NCBI RefSeq assembly: GCF_008638345.1
Contig: NZ_VTVA01000015.1
Coordinates: 1 to 64,000 of the forward strand
Origin: Pseudomonas saliphila
GTDB taxonomy: Bacteria > Pseudomonadota > Gammaproteobacteria > Pseudomonadales > Pseudomonadaceae
Direction: 5' to 3'
Length of the DNA stretch: 64,000 nucleotides
This document shows positions 44,516-54,103 of this stretch, in pieces. Every line of letters starts with the position of its first letter. Positions within the stretch are counted from its first letter, which is position 1. A model generated the notes under the pieces. It saw only the letters and a program-made list of their open reading frames with translations. It ran no database searches and was not told the DNA's origin. The position numbers and the translations under genes were made by a program.

Positions 44516-44605
44516 TGGCGGAGAGTCAGGGATTCGAACCCTGGGAACAGTTGCCTGTTCAACGGATTTCGAATCCGTCCCGTTCGACCACTCCGGCAAC
44601 TCTCC
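44516..44605 (-). tRNA. tRNA-Ser (CGA)
   Basis: The reverse complement gives a 90-base class II tRNA starting GGAGAGT, with a long variable arm, anticodon CGA (loop ATTCGAAAT), T-loop GGTTCGAATCC and encoded CCA. It lies next to the restriction island, a usual place for integrated elements. Confidence 0.96.
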
Positions 44606-44617
44606 AAGTCGGCGCGC

Positions 44618-44646
44618 ATGATAGCAGTTATGCTGCCATTGGCGAA
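44618..44646 (-). promoter_or_regulatory. Promoter of tRNA-Ser
   Basis: On the minus strand a -10 of TATCAT (44618-44623) and a -35-like TTCGCC (44641-44646) are 17 bases apart, with a GC-rich discriminator (GCGCGCCG) before the tRNA. Confidence 0.6.
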
Positions 44647-44874
44647 AGTCTCGTAGCCCAGCTATGCGCTTAATTTGCTGCAGTTTATGGTTACTGGCAG
44701 ACGGGTTGAGGATGCGAGCAACTATTTGCGAGTTGCGAGTTAATGGCTTCGTCCCAGTTCACCTGCCAGGAGCAGCATCCCCTGTTGCGAGGATATTGAT
44801 CAGCATTTGAACATGGATGGCGCGAAGAGAGTTGACCAGAGCCACGTCCCTTCGGCCGCAACAGCGATGGATTT

Positions 44875-45045
44875 CTACCCTTTGGCGGTCAGTAGCCGGG
44901 CCAGGTGGCAATTGATCTTGCCATCACAGCCGAGACACTCGGAACGGGCTGGGCATTCGGTTGGCAAAGTAGCTACTACAGGTTGATAGCAGAACTCGTG
45001 ACCGGAGCAGAACAGCCATTTTATTGCGCTGATGAGGGTGTGCAT
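44875..45045 (-). CDS. Small cysteine-rich protein upstream of purC's neighbour region
   Basis: A 56-residue frame begins MHTLISAIKWLFCSGHEF and ends LLTAKG. A perfect AGGAGGT ribosome-binding site lies 4 bases before the ATG. It has five cysteines, four of them in 'CPARSECLGCDGKINC' (spaced C-x6-C-x2-C-x5-C), which could bind a metal or cluster. It lies on the same strand as purC, beyond its end. I recall a small annotated gene (PA1013.1) at this place in P. aeruginosa, which supports it being real. Function unknown. Confidence 0.75.
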   Translation of the reverse strand: MHTLISAIKWLFCSGHEFCYQPVVATLPTECPARSECLGCDGKINCHLARLLTAKG

Positions 45046-45125
45046 GTTGACCTCCTGAGGTTGCCAGTCAGGTCAGATTAGATAACGTGGGGCGGTGATG
45101 CCTTGATCGTGGTCAAGTAATTATC

Positions 45126-45163
45126 CCCCTCTGCCCCGCCCTCTCCCGCGAGGGAAGAGGGCG
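45126..45163. repeat. REP-like GC-rich hairpin, possible purC terminator
   Basis: GCCCTCTCCC and GGGAAGAGGGC pair around a GCGA loop, preceded by CCCCCTCTGCCCC. This composition matches the dispersed CCCTCTCCC/GGGAGAGGG intergenic repeats of many Gammaproteobacteria. On the minus strand it lies 23 bases after the purC stop and may end that transcript. Confidence 0.55.
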
Positions 45164-45186
45164 CTATGGCCAGTCTGCAACAGGAT

Positions 45187-45900
45187 TCAGGCCAGCGGGA
45201 CACCCAGGCGTTGTGCGACTTCTTCATAGGCTTCGATGACGCCGCCAAGACCTTGGCGGAAACGGTCCTTGTCCATCTTCTTTCCGGTAGTCTTGTCCCA
45301 CAGACGGCAACCGTCCGGGCTGAACTCGTCGCCCAACACGATCTCGCCCTTGAACACGCCGAACTCGAGCTTGAAGTCGACCAGCATCAAGCCGGCGTCA
45401 TCGAACAACTGCTTGAGCACGTCATTCACTTTCAGCGTGAGCGCTTGCATGCGTTCAATCTGCGCGGCGGTGGCCCAGCCGAAGGTTACGACGTGTGAGA
45501 CGTTGATAAAGGGGTCGCCTTTGGCGTCATCCTTCAGGAACAGCTCGAATGTCGGCGGCGCCAGTGCCTGACCTTCCTCGATGCCCAGACGCTTGACCAG
45601 ACTGCCGGCGGCATAGTTACGCACCACGCACTCGACGGGGATCATGTCGAGCTTCTTCACCAGGCATTCGGTATCGGACACCAGGCTGTCGAACTGAGTC
45701 GGAATTCCGGCTGCCTCAAGCTTCTGCATAATGAAGGCGTTGAAGCGGTTGTTGACCATGCCCTTGCGGTCCAGCTGTTCGATCTTCTTGCCATCGAATG
45801 CCGAGGTATCGTTGCGAAACAGCAGGATCAGACGATCCGGGTCGTCGGTGGTGTATACCGACTTGGCCTTGCCACGATACAGCTCTGTACGTTTTTCCAT
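45187..45900 (-). CDS. purC: Phosphoribosylaminoimidazole-succinocarboxamide synthase
   Basis: PurC joins CAIR and aspartate, with ATP, in purine synthesis. The 237-residue product is the normal bacterial length. It has '[33 protein letters not shown]', the '[13 protein letters not shown]' substrate loop and 'LVDFKLEFG...[15 protein letters not shown]', all conserved. Its ATG shares a base with the stop of the upstream metallo-hydrolase gene. Confidence 0.98.
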   Translation of the reverse strand: MEKRTELYRGKAKSVYTTDDPDRLILLFRNDTSAFDGKKIEQLDRKGMVNNRFNAFIMQKLEAAGIPTQFDSLVSDTECLVKKLDMIPVECVVRNYAAGSLVKRLGIEEGQALAPPTFELFLKDDAKGDPFINVSHVVTFGWATAAQIERMQALTLKVNDVLKQLFDDAGLMLVDFKLEFGVFKGEIVLGDEFSPDGCRLWDKTTGKKMDKDRFRQGLGGVIEAYEEVAQRLGVPLA

Positions 45901-46697
45901 TACTGGCTCCCGCTATCGGCAAATTGGTGATGGGATAATCCCGAAATATCCTGCCAGGGCAAGCCCTGTTTCTGTTCTGCCAGACATAGCTGGCCAGGCC
46001 ATTCCTGCAACACCCGGGAGAGTTCACCCAGGGCAAGGTCGGGCCGATTGTTCTTTTCACTGATGTGCGCAATCGCGACATGTTTCAGCGCACTGGTATC
46101 GATTTCAGCCAGCAGCCCTGCGGCCTGCTGGTTACTCAGATGGCCGAGGCTGCCGCCGACCCGCGCTCGCAAACGGGGCGGATACGGCCCATTGGCCAAC
46201 ATCACTGGATCGTAGTTGGCCTCGAGAAACAGCGCATCCAGGCTGGCGTATTGCTCAACGATCCAGGGGGTGATGGTGCCGGTATCGGTCAGAATACCGA
46301 GTCGGTGCTGACCGCTATCAAAAATATATTGGCAGGGCTCCCGGGCATCGTGCGGCACGGCGACTGGCGTGATCTCCAGATCACCGATAACGAAACGCCT
46401 GCCCAACTGGACTCTCACGAACGGAAGCTCCGGGACTGCCATGGCATGGTGGGTGCCAGCGGTCATGAACACCGGAATGCCGTGACGCCTGGCCAGTCGC
46501 TCGACGCCTTGCACATGGTCGGAATGCTCGTGGGTGACCAGTACGGCGTCGAGCTGCTTTGGACTGATGCCAATGGCAGCCAAACGCTGTTCGGTGGTGC
46601 GCAGACTGAACCCGCAATCAACAAGCACGCGGGTGCGGCCGCATTCAACCAGCGTGGCGTTGCCGCGACTACCGCTACCCAGCGAACAGTACCGCAT
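45900..46697 (-). CDS. Metallo-beta-lactamase-fold hydrolase, YycJ/WalJ-like
   Basis: The product is 265 residues. The zinc-site motif HEHSDH is near 55-60, preceded by the canonical '[16 protein letters not shown]...LVDCGFS' start and followed by '[13 protein letters not shown]', 'TDTGTITP' and 'FLEANYD'. This is the YycJ-type subgroup, thought to act as a 5' nuclease or phosphodiesterase. It sits between bamC and purC as in P. aeruginosa (from memory) and overlaps purC by one base. Confidence 0.9.
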   Translation of the reverse strand: MRYCSLGSGSRGNATLVECGRTRVLVDCGFSLRTTEQRLAAIGISPKQLDAVLVTHEHSDHVQGVERLARRHGIPVFMTAGTHHAMAVPELPFVRVQLGRRFVIGDLEITPVAVPHDAREPCQYIFDSGQHRLGILTDTGTITPWIVEQYASLDALFLEANYDPVMLANGPYPPRLRARVGGSLGHLSNQQAAGLLAEIDTSALKHVAIAHISEKNNRPDLALGELSRVLQEWPGQLCLAEQKQGLPWQDISGLSHHQFADSGSQ

Positions 46698-46701
46698 CAG
46701 C

Positions 46702-47814
46702 TCAACTCAGATTGTCACGGATGCGTGTCAGTAGATCCCGCGCCAGATCAAGGTCGGTGGCACTGTCGATGCTGCGCTCGACGGTTACCTGAACCTGATT
46801 ACCGATTTGCGTCAGACGTACCTGTACGCGGTCCGATTCTCCCTCTGGGGCTGGCTCATCGCGGCTGAACAGACGGGAGAAGAACCCTGCCTCTTCTGCC
46901 TGCTCACGGGCGGACTGGTCCAGATCAATGTAGTAGACGCCGGAGCTGCGATTCAGGTCGGCGACCGCCAGGTCGGCACGGCTCAACGCCCCGCCCACTG
47001 CGGCCCAGGCGCGATTGAAATCACGCTGGATGGTCAGTACCGGGTTGCCGGCACCATCCTCGCTCAGTTCTGCCGTATCAGCGACCGATCCTTGCAAAGA
47101 CGTTGCGAGCGAGGCGGCACTCGCAGCTTCAGACTGGTTCAGGTAGGTTTCCATTTCCGCGAGTAAGGCGCGCTCGAGGTTGCTGTTGTCCGAATCATCG
47201 GGCCATTCGGACTGGGTCCCACCCTGGCTGCGGGACATGTGCAGCACATGGATTTCACTGTTGGCGCCCTGCACGCCCGGCTCGATACGCACGCGGAAAC
47301 GCTGTTCCATCTCCTCAAGCCGGCGCCCTTCTCCCACCGAGGGAGCCAGCCGGCGAACCAGCGGATTGCTCGCCTGAAGATCGAATGCCAGCCATTCGGT
47401 TTCAAACTCGCCAAGCGAAGACGACTCACTGGCCACCGGCACCTGGTAATCATCGAAAAACTGACGGACCCGACCATATAACTCACCGGGTGCGCTGGCT
47501 GCATGCAGCCAGCGGCGCGAACCGGTTTGCTGCAGAGAGAAGCCTGCTTCATCGCCGCTTACTGCCATCGGTCGAGGGCGTGGCACCTCGAACTTTTCAG
47601 CGGTGGCCGGACCGGTCACACCCGGTACGGGCAACATGTCGCCGAGCGGCTTGCTGTTAACGCCTTCGGGAACCTGGATGCGTGGCTCGACCGTCGATAG
47701 TTGATAGTCTCCGCCACGATCACGAAAATAGCCTTCATCACCGAAAATATAACCACAGCCACTCAGACTGCTACTCAATACTGCAATAGCCAGCGCACCC
47801 GTTACAGGCTTCAT
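46702..47814 (-). CDS. bamC: Outer-membrane assembly lipoprotein BamC
   Basis: BamC is a lipoprotein of the BAM complex that inserts outer-membrane proteins. The start at 47814 has AAGGA about 9 bases upstream and gives a lipoprotein signal ending LSGC (Cys20). The mature protein starts with the conserved 'GYIFGDEGYFRDRGGDYQ' segment that binds BamD, then two helix-grip domains. The 370-residue length is usual. A longer upstream frame has no lipoprotein start. It lies 35 bases downstream of dapA on the same strand. Confidence 0.93.
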   Translation of the reverse strand: MKPVTGALAIAVLSSSLSGCGYIFGDEGYFRDRGGDYQLSTVEPRIQVPEGVNSKPLGDMLPVPGVTGPATAEKFEVPRPRPMAVSGDEAGFSLQQTGSRRWLHAASAPGELYGRVRQFFDDYQVPVASESSSLGEFETEWLAFDLQASNPLVRRLAPSVGEGRRLEEMEQRFRVRIEPGVQGANSEIHVLHMSRSQGGTQSEWPDDSDNSNLERALLAEMETYLNQSEAASAASLATSLQGSVADTAELSEDGAGNPVLTIQRDFNRAWAAVGGALSRADLAVADLNRSSGVYYIDLDQSAREQAEEAGFFSRLFSRDEPAPEGESDRVQVRLTQIGNQVQVTVERSIDSATDLDLARDLLTRIRDNLS

Positions 47815-47849
47815 CTTGTATTCCTTACTAAACATGTTCCGGGATTGGC

Positions 47850-48725
47850 TCACAACAGGCCGCATTGACGCAGCGCTTCGCGGACTGGCTCGTGGCAGCG
47901 AGCACTGAGGTGCGTCAAAGGCAGGCGCAGACCGTCTCCGATCAGCCCCATCTCGTTCATTGCCCACTTCACCGGTATCGGGTTGGATTCGATGAACAGA
48001 GTCTTGTGCAGCGGCATCAGTGCGTCATTGAGCCGCCGCGCAAGATCCGCATCGCCGGCCAGAGCCGCAGCGCACAGTTCATGCATGGCGCGCGGCGCAA
48101 CGTTGGCCGTTACCGAGATATTGCCCTTGCCGCCCAGCAGTATCAGCTCGACCGCAGTGGGATCGTCGCCGGAGTATACGCTGATTCGGTTGCCGACCCG
48201 GTCAATCAGCTCACGCGCGCGCTGCATGTCGCCAGTCGCTTCCTTGATGCCGATGATGTTGGGGATGTCGGCCAGGCGATCGACGGTTTCCGGCAGCATG
48301 TCGCAGGCCGTACGGCCCGGCACGTTGTAGAGGATCTGGGGGATGGCAACCGCTTCGGCAATAAAGCGGTGATGCTGATACAAACCTTCCTGCGTCGGCT
48401 TGTTGTAATACGGGGTCACCAGTAAACAGGCGTCTGCCCGCACGCTACGCGCCGCTTCGGTGAGTTCGACGGCCTCGCGCGTGGAGTTGGCCCCCGTGCC
48501 AGCGATAACCGGAATGCGCCCAGCGACCTGTTCGACGACGCGCCGAATGGCTTCCTTGTGTTCGTTCATGTCGAGCGTGGCGGATTCACCCGTGGTACCG
48601 ACCGCAACGATGCCGTCGGTACCCTGCTCGAGGTGAAAGTCGACCAATCGCTCGAGCGCGGGCCAGTCCAGGCTGCCGCGCGAATCCATCGGTGTTACTA
48701 GCGCCACCAGGCTGCCTGAAATCAT
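47850..48725 (-). CDS. dapA: 4-hydroxy-tetrahydrodipicolinate synthase
   Basis: DapA condenses pyruvate with aspartate semialdehyde, the first step of lysine and diaminopimelate synthesis. The 291-residue product has 'GTTGESATL' (phosphate/pyruvate loop), '[14 protein letters not shown]', '[13 protein letters not shown]' with the proton-relay tyrosine and '[11 protein letters not shown]' with the Schiff-base lysine. Start [13 protein letters not shown] is typical. Divergent from gcvR. Confidence 0.98.
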   Translation of the reverse strand: MISGSLVALVTPMDSRGSLDWPALERLVDFHLEQGTDGIVAVGTTGESATLDMNEHKEAIRRVVEQVAGRIPVIAGTGANSTREAVELTEAARSVRADACLLVTPYYNKPTQEGLYQHHRFIAEAVAIPQILYNVPGRTACDMLPETVDRLADIPNIIGIKEATGDMQRARELIDRVGNRISVYSGDDPTAVELILLGGKGNISVTANVAPRAMHELCAAALAGDADLARRLNDALMPLHKTLFIESNPIPVKWAMNEMGLIGDGLRLPLTHLSARCHEPVREALRQCGLL

Positions 48726-48924
48726 GGAACTGCTCCGCTTGAAACGTTAATCGGCAATGGTACTTTCGCGCCGCGATCTGCACAAGGCGTGCTGCCGGCA
48801 AAGCTGCAATACAGGTGAATGCAACTGACGGTTGAACCCTTGACGGCGGACAGGGACAATAGTCCCCTTGCGTCACGCCTGTCTTGCAGTCTGGCCTGAC
48901 AGAAACGCCAGTCAGAGGATCATC

Positions 48925-49482
48925 ATGTCCATTACGCCCAGCCAGAAGGAACAGTTCCTGGTTATCACTGCAATGGGGCAGCAAACCACCGCGCTGGCTA
49001 CCCTGCTGACCAAGCTCTGCATGGAGCACCGCTGCCTTGTGGTCAGCAGTCGCATGAGCCGCCACGGCACCTGCACTGCACTGCTGCTACAGATCAGCGG
49101 CAACTGGGATGCCCTTGCACGCCTGGAAACCTCGCTACCGGCTCTGGCCAAGCGTGAGCGTTTCACCCTATCGGTGAGCCGCAGCACCCCGCTGGAGGAA
49201 CGCCCTCAGGCCCTGCCTTATAACGTCTTTGTTACCGCCGCCCAGCGGCCGGAGCTGGTGGCTGAGCTGTGCACCTTCTTCCAGCAGCTGGAAATCGAGC
49301 TGGAAGAGATGTTCAGCTTCACCTATATGGCCCAGCACACCGGCACACCGATGCTGAACCTTACACTGACCATCGCCATCCCGGCCAAAACCCAGCTCAG
49401 CTGGCTGCGTGAACAGTTTCTCGACTTCTGTGACGAGCTGAATCTGGACGCCGTCATCGAGCCGTGGCGCCCCCTGCATTAA
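48925..49482 (+). CDS. gcvR: Glycine cleavage system repressor-type ACT-domain protein
   Basis: The product is 185 residues, with two ACT-type ligand-binding domains (about 8-80 and 95-180). GcvR-type proteins modulate GcvA in control of glycine cleavage; they do not bind DNA alone. The start at 48925 has GAGGAT 6 bases upstream and begins MSITPSQKEQFLVITAMG. It precedes bcp by 11 bases, so the two are likely co-transcribed, as in the related P. aeruginosa locus. Confidence 0.82.
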   Translation: MSITPSQKEQFLVITAMGQQTTALATLLTKLCMEHRCLVVSSRMSRHGTCTALLLQISGNWDALARLETSLPALAKRERFTLSVSRSTPLEERPQALPYNVFVTAAQRPELVAELCTFFQQLEIELEEMFSFTYMAQHTGTPMLNLTLTIAIPAKTQLSWLREQFLDFCDELNLDAVIEPWRPLH

Positions 49483-49493
49483 GGACTGAATAA

Positions 49494-49961
49494 ATGAGCG
49501 TTGAACTGGATACCAAAGTGCCTGATTTCACGGCTGTGGCGACAAGCGACAATACCGTCACCCTGTCGGAGCTGGCTGGACGCAAGGTGGTGCTGTACTT
49601 CTACCCCAAGGACAGCACACCCGGCTGCACGACACAGGGCCAGGCGTTTCGTGATCTGCATGAGCAATTCACTGCCGCCAACACACTGGTGTTCGGCGTA
49701 TCGCGGGACAGTCTGCGCAAGCACGAGAACTTCAAGGCCAAACAGGCGTTTCCCTTTGAGCTGATCAGCGATCCTGACGAAGTGCTGTGCCAGCTCTTCG
49801 ACGTGATCAAGATGAAACAGCTGTACGGCAAGCAATATGAAGGCATCGAACGCAGCACCTTTCTGATCGACGAGAACGGCGTGCTTCGCCGGGAATGGCG
49901 CAAGGTCAAGGTTCCAGGGCATGTCGAGGAAGTACTCAAAACCACTCAGGAGCTCTCCTGA
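49494..49961 (+). CDS. bcp: Peroxiredoxin of the Bcp/PrxQ family
   Basis: Bcp reduces hydrogen peroxide and organic peroxides with thioredoxin. The 155-residue product has the catalytic block 'YFYPKDSTPGCTTQGQAFRD' with peroxidatic Cys45. The resolving cysteine normally at position 50 in E. coli Bcp is Gln here. The only other cysteine is Cys99 ('EVLCQLF'). It could therefore use Cys99 or act as a one-cysteine enzyme. Confidence 0.93.
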   Translation: MSVELDTKVPDFTAVATSDNTVTLSELAGRKVVLYFYPKDSTPGCTTQGQAFRDLHEQFTAANTLVFGVSRDSLRKHENFKAKQAFPFELISDPDEVLCQLFDVIKMKQLYGKQYEGIERSTFLIDENGVLRREWRKVKVPGHVEEVLKTTQELS

Positions 49962-50000
49962 GCTTGCAGACCGGCGGCCGCTGAGGCCGCCGATCCGCCA

Positions 50001-51086
50001 CTAGACTTCCTTGACTGGCGACACTTCAATATCCGCTTCCACGCCCCGCGGCCAGGCATACAGCACCGCCTTGAACAGCGTCGCCAGCGGAATGGCAAAG
50101 AACACTCCCCAGAACCCCCACAGGCCGCCGAAGATCAGCACCGCCGCAATGATCGCCACTGGATGCAGGTTGACCGCTTCAGAGAACAGCACCGGCACCA
50201 GCACGTTGCCATCCAGCGCCTGGATCACCGCATACACCGCCAACAGCACCATGAACTCGTTGCCCAACCCCCACTGGAACAAGCCGACCATCGCAATGGG
50301 CAAGGTAGCGACCGTCGCCCCGATATAGGGCACCAGTACCGACAGCCCGACTATCACCGCCAGTAACGCCGCATAGTTGAGCTGCAGGACAGCAAAGCAG
50401 ACATAACTCACGGCGCCGACGATGATGATTTCTACCGCCTTGCCGCGAATGTAATTGGCGATCTGCTGATTCATCTCGGTCCAGATGCGCGTCATCAACC
50501 TGCGTTCTCGCGGCAAATGCGCAATGAACCAGCGTGTGATGGTCTGATTGTCCATCAGGAAGAAAAACACCAGAATCGGCACCAGAATCAGGTACACCAG
50601 GATGGTGATCAACAGCGGTAGGCTGGCCAGAGACTGGGACAACAGCCATTGACCAAGCTGGCCGAATTCACCGCTGGCAGTACGGATCAGCTGGGTGATC
50701 TGCTCCTCGGACACGAACGCGGGAAAGCGCTCTGGCAGGTGTAGCAACTGATCCTGCCACTCGACCAGCATGCGCGGCAGCTCGCCGATCAATGCCAGCA
50801 TCTGACGCCACACCAGCGGAATCACCACCCCGATCAGGGCACCCAGCACGCTGACAAACAACAGAAATACAATCCACACGGCCAGAATGTGCGGCACGTG
50901 CCAGCGGCGCAGCCGTTGCACCATGCCCTGCAGCAGATACGCGACCACGAGCCCGATCAGCAGGGGCGCCAGCTTGTTGCCAAAGCTGATGACCACCGCG
51001 AAACCCAGAATCAGCACGATGGCGAGGACTACCGCTTCTTCGTCTGAAAAATACCGCTGCACCCAGTTACGGAAGACTCGTATCAT
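50001..51086 (-). CDS. AI-2E/PerM family membrane transporter
   Basis: The product is 361 residues with about seven to eight membrane helices: a pair near 20-75, then 'LPLLITILVYLILVPILVFFFLMDN' (about 150-175) and several C-terminal helices ending 'GFWGVFFAIPLATLFKAVLYAW', the family hallmark. Members carry out transport of small molecules or ions, but substrates are poorly known. Its ATG overlaps the stop of the TusA-like gene (ATGA). Confidence 0.88.
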   Translation of the reverse strand: MIRVFRNWVQRYFSDEEAVVLAIVLILGFAVVISFGNKLAPLLIGLVVAYLLQGMVQRLRRWHVPHILAVWIVFLLFVSVLGALIGVVIPLVWRQMLALIGELPRMLVEWQDQLLHLPERFPAFVSEEQITQLIRTASGEFGQLGQWLLSQSLASLPLLITILVYLILVPILVFFFLMDNQTITRWFIAHLPRERRLMTRIWTEMNQQIANYIRGKAVEIIIVGAVSYVCFAVLQLNYAALLAVIVGLSVLVPYIGATVATLPIAMVGLFQWGLGNEFMVLLAVYAVIQALDGNVLVPVLFSEAVNLHPVAIIAAVLIFGGLWGFWGVFFAIPLATLFKAVLYAWPRGVEADIEVSPVKEV

Positions 51087-51334
51087 GCTGTCTTCCGCAG
51101 CCAGTAATGAAACTCTCCGCCTTCAATGGACGCGTTGAGCAACCGGTGGCCCGAGAGCTCGGCAAAACGTTCAAAGTCACGCTGTGAGCCCGCGTCTGTG
51201 GCACTGACGTGAAGAACCTCACCGGCCAGCATCTCGTTCAGAGCCAACTTGGCCTTGAGCAATGGCAGGGGACAAGAAAGGCCCCGCGCATCCAGCAGCC
51301 GATCTGCCTCTGATTCACACGATTTAACAACCAT
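51083..51334 (-). CDS. TusA/YedF-like sulfur carrier protein
   Basis: The product is 83 residues, the size of TusA-fold proteins. The active CPxP motif is CPLP with Cys21 ('DARGLSCPLPLLKAKLAL'). It should carry a persulfide sulfur in the cytoplasm. The gene at this place in P. aeruginosa (PA1006, from memory) is needed for molybdenum cofactor homeostasis and nitrate respiration, a reasonable hypothesis here. Overlaps the AI-2E permease gene by four bases. Confidence 0.9.
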   Translation of the reverse strand: MVVKSCESEADRLLDARGLSCPLPLLKAKLALNEMLAGEVLHVSATDAGSQRDFERFAELSGHRLLNASIEGGEFHYWLRKTA

Positions 51335-51416
51335 TTGCAGACTCCTTGTGATGCCTCAGTATAACCTTGCCAAACAGCGCGCAGACAATCATATACCGAC
51401 GGGTTAGTTTACTCTC

Positions 51417-52877
51417 ATGCAACGTATCAAAGCGGCCATCGCCATCCTGCTCCAGGTAACGCTGGTGTACCTGCTGGCAGTGGTCACGCCTGCCGCAGCA
51501 GCTTCCGAGCTGAACCTCCCTTCGCTGGGCGATACCAGTTCATCCATCATGTCCCGCGAACAGGAATATCAACTCGGCCGCGCCTGGGTTTCCATGTTGC
51601 GCGGCGCGGTTGCAACGCTTGACGACCCGCTGCTGAAAAACTTCGTCGAAGACCACGTTTACAAGTTAGCCGAAACCAGCCAGCTGGAAGATCGACGGCT
51701 GACCTTTGTCACGATAGACAGCCCTCAACTCAATGCATTTGCAGCGCCCGGCGGTGTGGTTGGGGTCAATGGCGGCCTGTTTCTCCATGCCCATACCGAG
51801 GCCGAGTTTGCTTCGGTCATGGCGCACGAGCTGGCGCACCTGTCGCAGCGGCATTTCGCACGCAATCTGCAGCAGCAGCAACGTATGCGTATACCGCTGA
51901 TGACCGCCATGCTCGCAAGCGTAATTTTGGCGGCCGCTGGCGGCGGTGATGCGGGCTTTGCTGCGCTGGCCTCGACCCAGGCTGCAGCCATTCAGGAGCA
52001 GCGCCGTTTTTCCCGCCAGAACGAGCAGGAAGCCGACCGCATCGGCATCACTAACCTGCAACAAGCTGGCTATGATCCTCGCGCCATGCCAGACATGTTC
52101 GAACGGCTAGCCCAGCTAAGCCGCTTCAGCCGCACCCCGCCCGAGTTTCTACTGACGCACCCGGTGCATCAGTCGCGCATCGCCGACTCGCGCAACCGTG
52201 CCGAGCAACTCAGTGGTAATGATCGCAAGGACAGCGTTACGTACCAGATGATGCGGGCCAGGGTGCAGTTACAGTATGAACAGAGCCCGGGGCTGGCCGC
52301 TCAACGCTTCAAATTGCTGCTGGACGAGCACAACGGAGAGCATGACGCAGCCCGCTATGGCCTGGCGCTGGCGCTGACGCGCAGCGGGCAATACGACGAA
52401 GCGGCGCAGGCGCTGCAGCCGCTCCTTGAAGCGCGTAGCACCGATATTGCCGTGAACCTCGCACAGGTCGAGCTGGATGCCGGTCGCAATCGACCGGAGC
52501 TGGCGCTGCAACGACTTGATCAGCTCTTGGCGGTAGCGCCAAACAGCTACCCGCTCTTGCAGAGCAAGGCTGACACCCTGCTAGGTACACGGCAATACAA
52601 GGATGCAGAACAGGTGATCAATCGCCTCGCCAGTCTGCGTAGCGACGATCCTGACGTCTGGTTTCTAGCAGCGGAGATTCGTGGCCTGGCGGGGAACATT
52701 CTGGGAGTGCACATGGCCCGCGCCGAATACTTCATGCTGGCAGGCGATCTGGATCAGGCCGGCCAACAACTTGACCTGGCATTGAAGCGTGCCGATGACA
52801 GCTTCGTCATGACCTCGCGCATCAATGCGCGCAAACAGGAGCTTGCGCGCCAGCGCGAGATCATCGACGGCTTCTGA
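51417..52877 (+). CDS. bepA: Periplasmic M48 metalloprotease with TPRs, BepA-like
   Basis: BepA acts in the periplasm in the assembly and quality control of outer-membrane proteins such as LptD. The product is 486 residues. It has a signal peptide (about 1-32, ending AAAAS), a zinc motif HELAHLSQRH near 138-147 with the second glutamate in 'NEQEADRIG', and C-terminal tetratricopeptide repeats (about 300-480). It converges on nadA with the two stop codons directly adjacent, no bases between. Confidence 0.93.
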   Translation: MQRIKAAIAILLQVTLVYLLAVVTPAAAASELNLPSLGDTSSSIMSREQEYQLGRAWVSMLRGAVATLDDPLLKNFVEDHVYKLAETSQLEDRRLTFVTIDSPQLNAFAAPGGVVGVNGGLFLHAHTEAEFASVMAHELAHLSQRHFARNLQQQQRMRIPLMTAMLASVILAAAGGGDAGFAALASTQAAAIQEQRRFSRQNEQEADRIGITNLQQAGYDPRAMPDMFERLAQLSRFSRTPPEFLLTHPVHQSRIADSRNRAEQLSGNDRKDSVTYQMMRARVQLQYEQSPGLAAQRFKLLLDEHNGEHDAARYGLALALTRSGQYDEAAQALQPLLEARSTDIAVNLAQVELDAGRNRPELALQRLDQLLAVAPNSYPLLQSKADTLLGTRQYKDAEQVINRLASLRSDDPDVWFLAAEIRGLAGNILGVHMARAEYFMLAGDLDQAGQQLDLALKRADDSFVMTSRINARKQELARQREIIDGF

Positions 52878-53918
52878 TCAGCTGCGAGCCTTGCTGGTGA
52901 ACTCCAGCATCCGCTCCAACGGCTTGATGGCTTTTGGAATCAACGCTTCAGGCACAAGGATCTCATCCGTGCCCTGCTCCAGCGCCTGCAGTACGCGAGG
53001 CAAGGTATTCATCGCCATCCAGGGGCAGTTGGCGCAGCTACGACATGTCGCGCCGCTACCGGCCGTTGGCGCCTCGATCAACTGCTTATCCGGCGCGCCC
53101 TGCTGCATCTTGTAGAAGATACCGCGGTCAGTAGCAACGATGAACGTCGGATTAGGCAGCGTCTGGGTCGCCTTGATCAGCTGACTGGTCGAACCAACAA
53201 CATCGGCCAATTCCACGACCGGTGCCGGGGATTCCGGGTGAACCAAAATGGCTGCGTCCGGATACACCTTTTTCAGATCTTGCAGCGCCTTGGCCTTGAA
53301 CTCTTCGTGCACGATGCAGGATCCCGACCAGAGCAACATGTCCGCCCCGGTCTTCTGCTGGATGTAGCCACCCAAATGCTGATCTGGAGCCCAGAGAATC
53401 TTCTCGCCCTTATCCATCAGGTGCTCGACAATCGCCTCGGCACAACTGGAGGTAACCACCCAGTCCGCCCGCGCCTTCACCGCTGCTGAGGTGTTCGCAT
53501 AGACCACCACGGTTCGATCCGGATGCTGATCGCAGAACGCTGAAAACTCATCTATCGGACAGCCGATATCCAGCGAACAGGTGGCCTCCAACGTGGGCAT
53601 CAGCACCCGTTTTTCGGGGCTGAGGATCTTCGCCGTCTCCCCCATGAAACGGACACCAGCCACCACCAGCGTACTCGCCGGATGGTTCTTGCCGAAGCGC
53701 GCCATTTCCAGGGAGTCGGACACACAGCCGCCCGTCTCTTCCGCCAACGCCTGTATCAACGGATCGGTGTAGTAATGCGCGACCAGCACGGCATCATGCG
53801 CCTTAAGCGCAGCCGCAATACGCGCCAGATAGTCAGCCTGTTCAGCTTCGCTCAGCACGCGAGGCGCTTTGGCCGCCAAATGTGCCTGAACCAGTACACG
53901 CTCGGGAATCTGAGACAT
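52878..53918 (-). CDS. nadA: Quinolinate synthase NadA
   Basis: NadA condenses iminoaspartate with dihydroxyacetone phosphate to quinolinate in NAD synthesis, using a [4Fe-4S] cluster. The product from 53918 is 346 residues, starting [19 protein letters not shown] as in other pseudomonads; a start at 53930 would add four residues. Cluster cysteines are expected in 'LEATCSLD', '[12 protein letters not shown]' and the '[10 protein letters not shown]' block. '[19 protein letters not shown]' is canonical. Confidence 0.97.
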   Translation of the reverse strand: MSQIPERVLVQAHLAAKAPRVLSEAEQADYLARIAAALKAHDAVLVAHYYTDPLIQALAEETGGCVSDSLEMARFGKNHPASTLVVAGVRFMGETAKILSPEKRVLMPTLEATCSLDIGCPIDEFSAFCDQHPDRTVVVYANTSAAVKARADWVVTSSCAEAIVEHLMDKGEKILWAPDQHLGGYIQQKTGADMLLWSGSCIVHEEFKAKALQDLKKVYPDAAILVHPESPAPVVELADVVGSTSQLIKATQTLPNPTFIVATDRGIFYKMQQGAPDKQLIEAPTAGSGATCRSCANCPWMAMNTLPRVLQALEQGTDEILVPEALIPKAIKPLERMLEFTSKARS

Positions 53919-54103
53919 AGTTGGAACCATTCAATGAAGTTGACCCACTCATAATACCATGCCTGACCAAGTCTTCGGCCGCCTGTTGTCGCCGACCCCC
54001 CATAGCACTGGGCTGCCTAAGCCAACCGTCGCGTGAACTAAGCGCGGATCTATCAAGTCAACCGTAACAAGCCCAGCCTGTTTAATAACTCCAGGAGCTT
54101 GTC

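Noticed and set aside
44386-44621. Short frames crossing tRNA-Ser, with the text GGESGIRTLG
   Set aside because: Well-known spurious translation of a tRNA gene.
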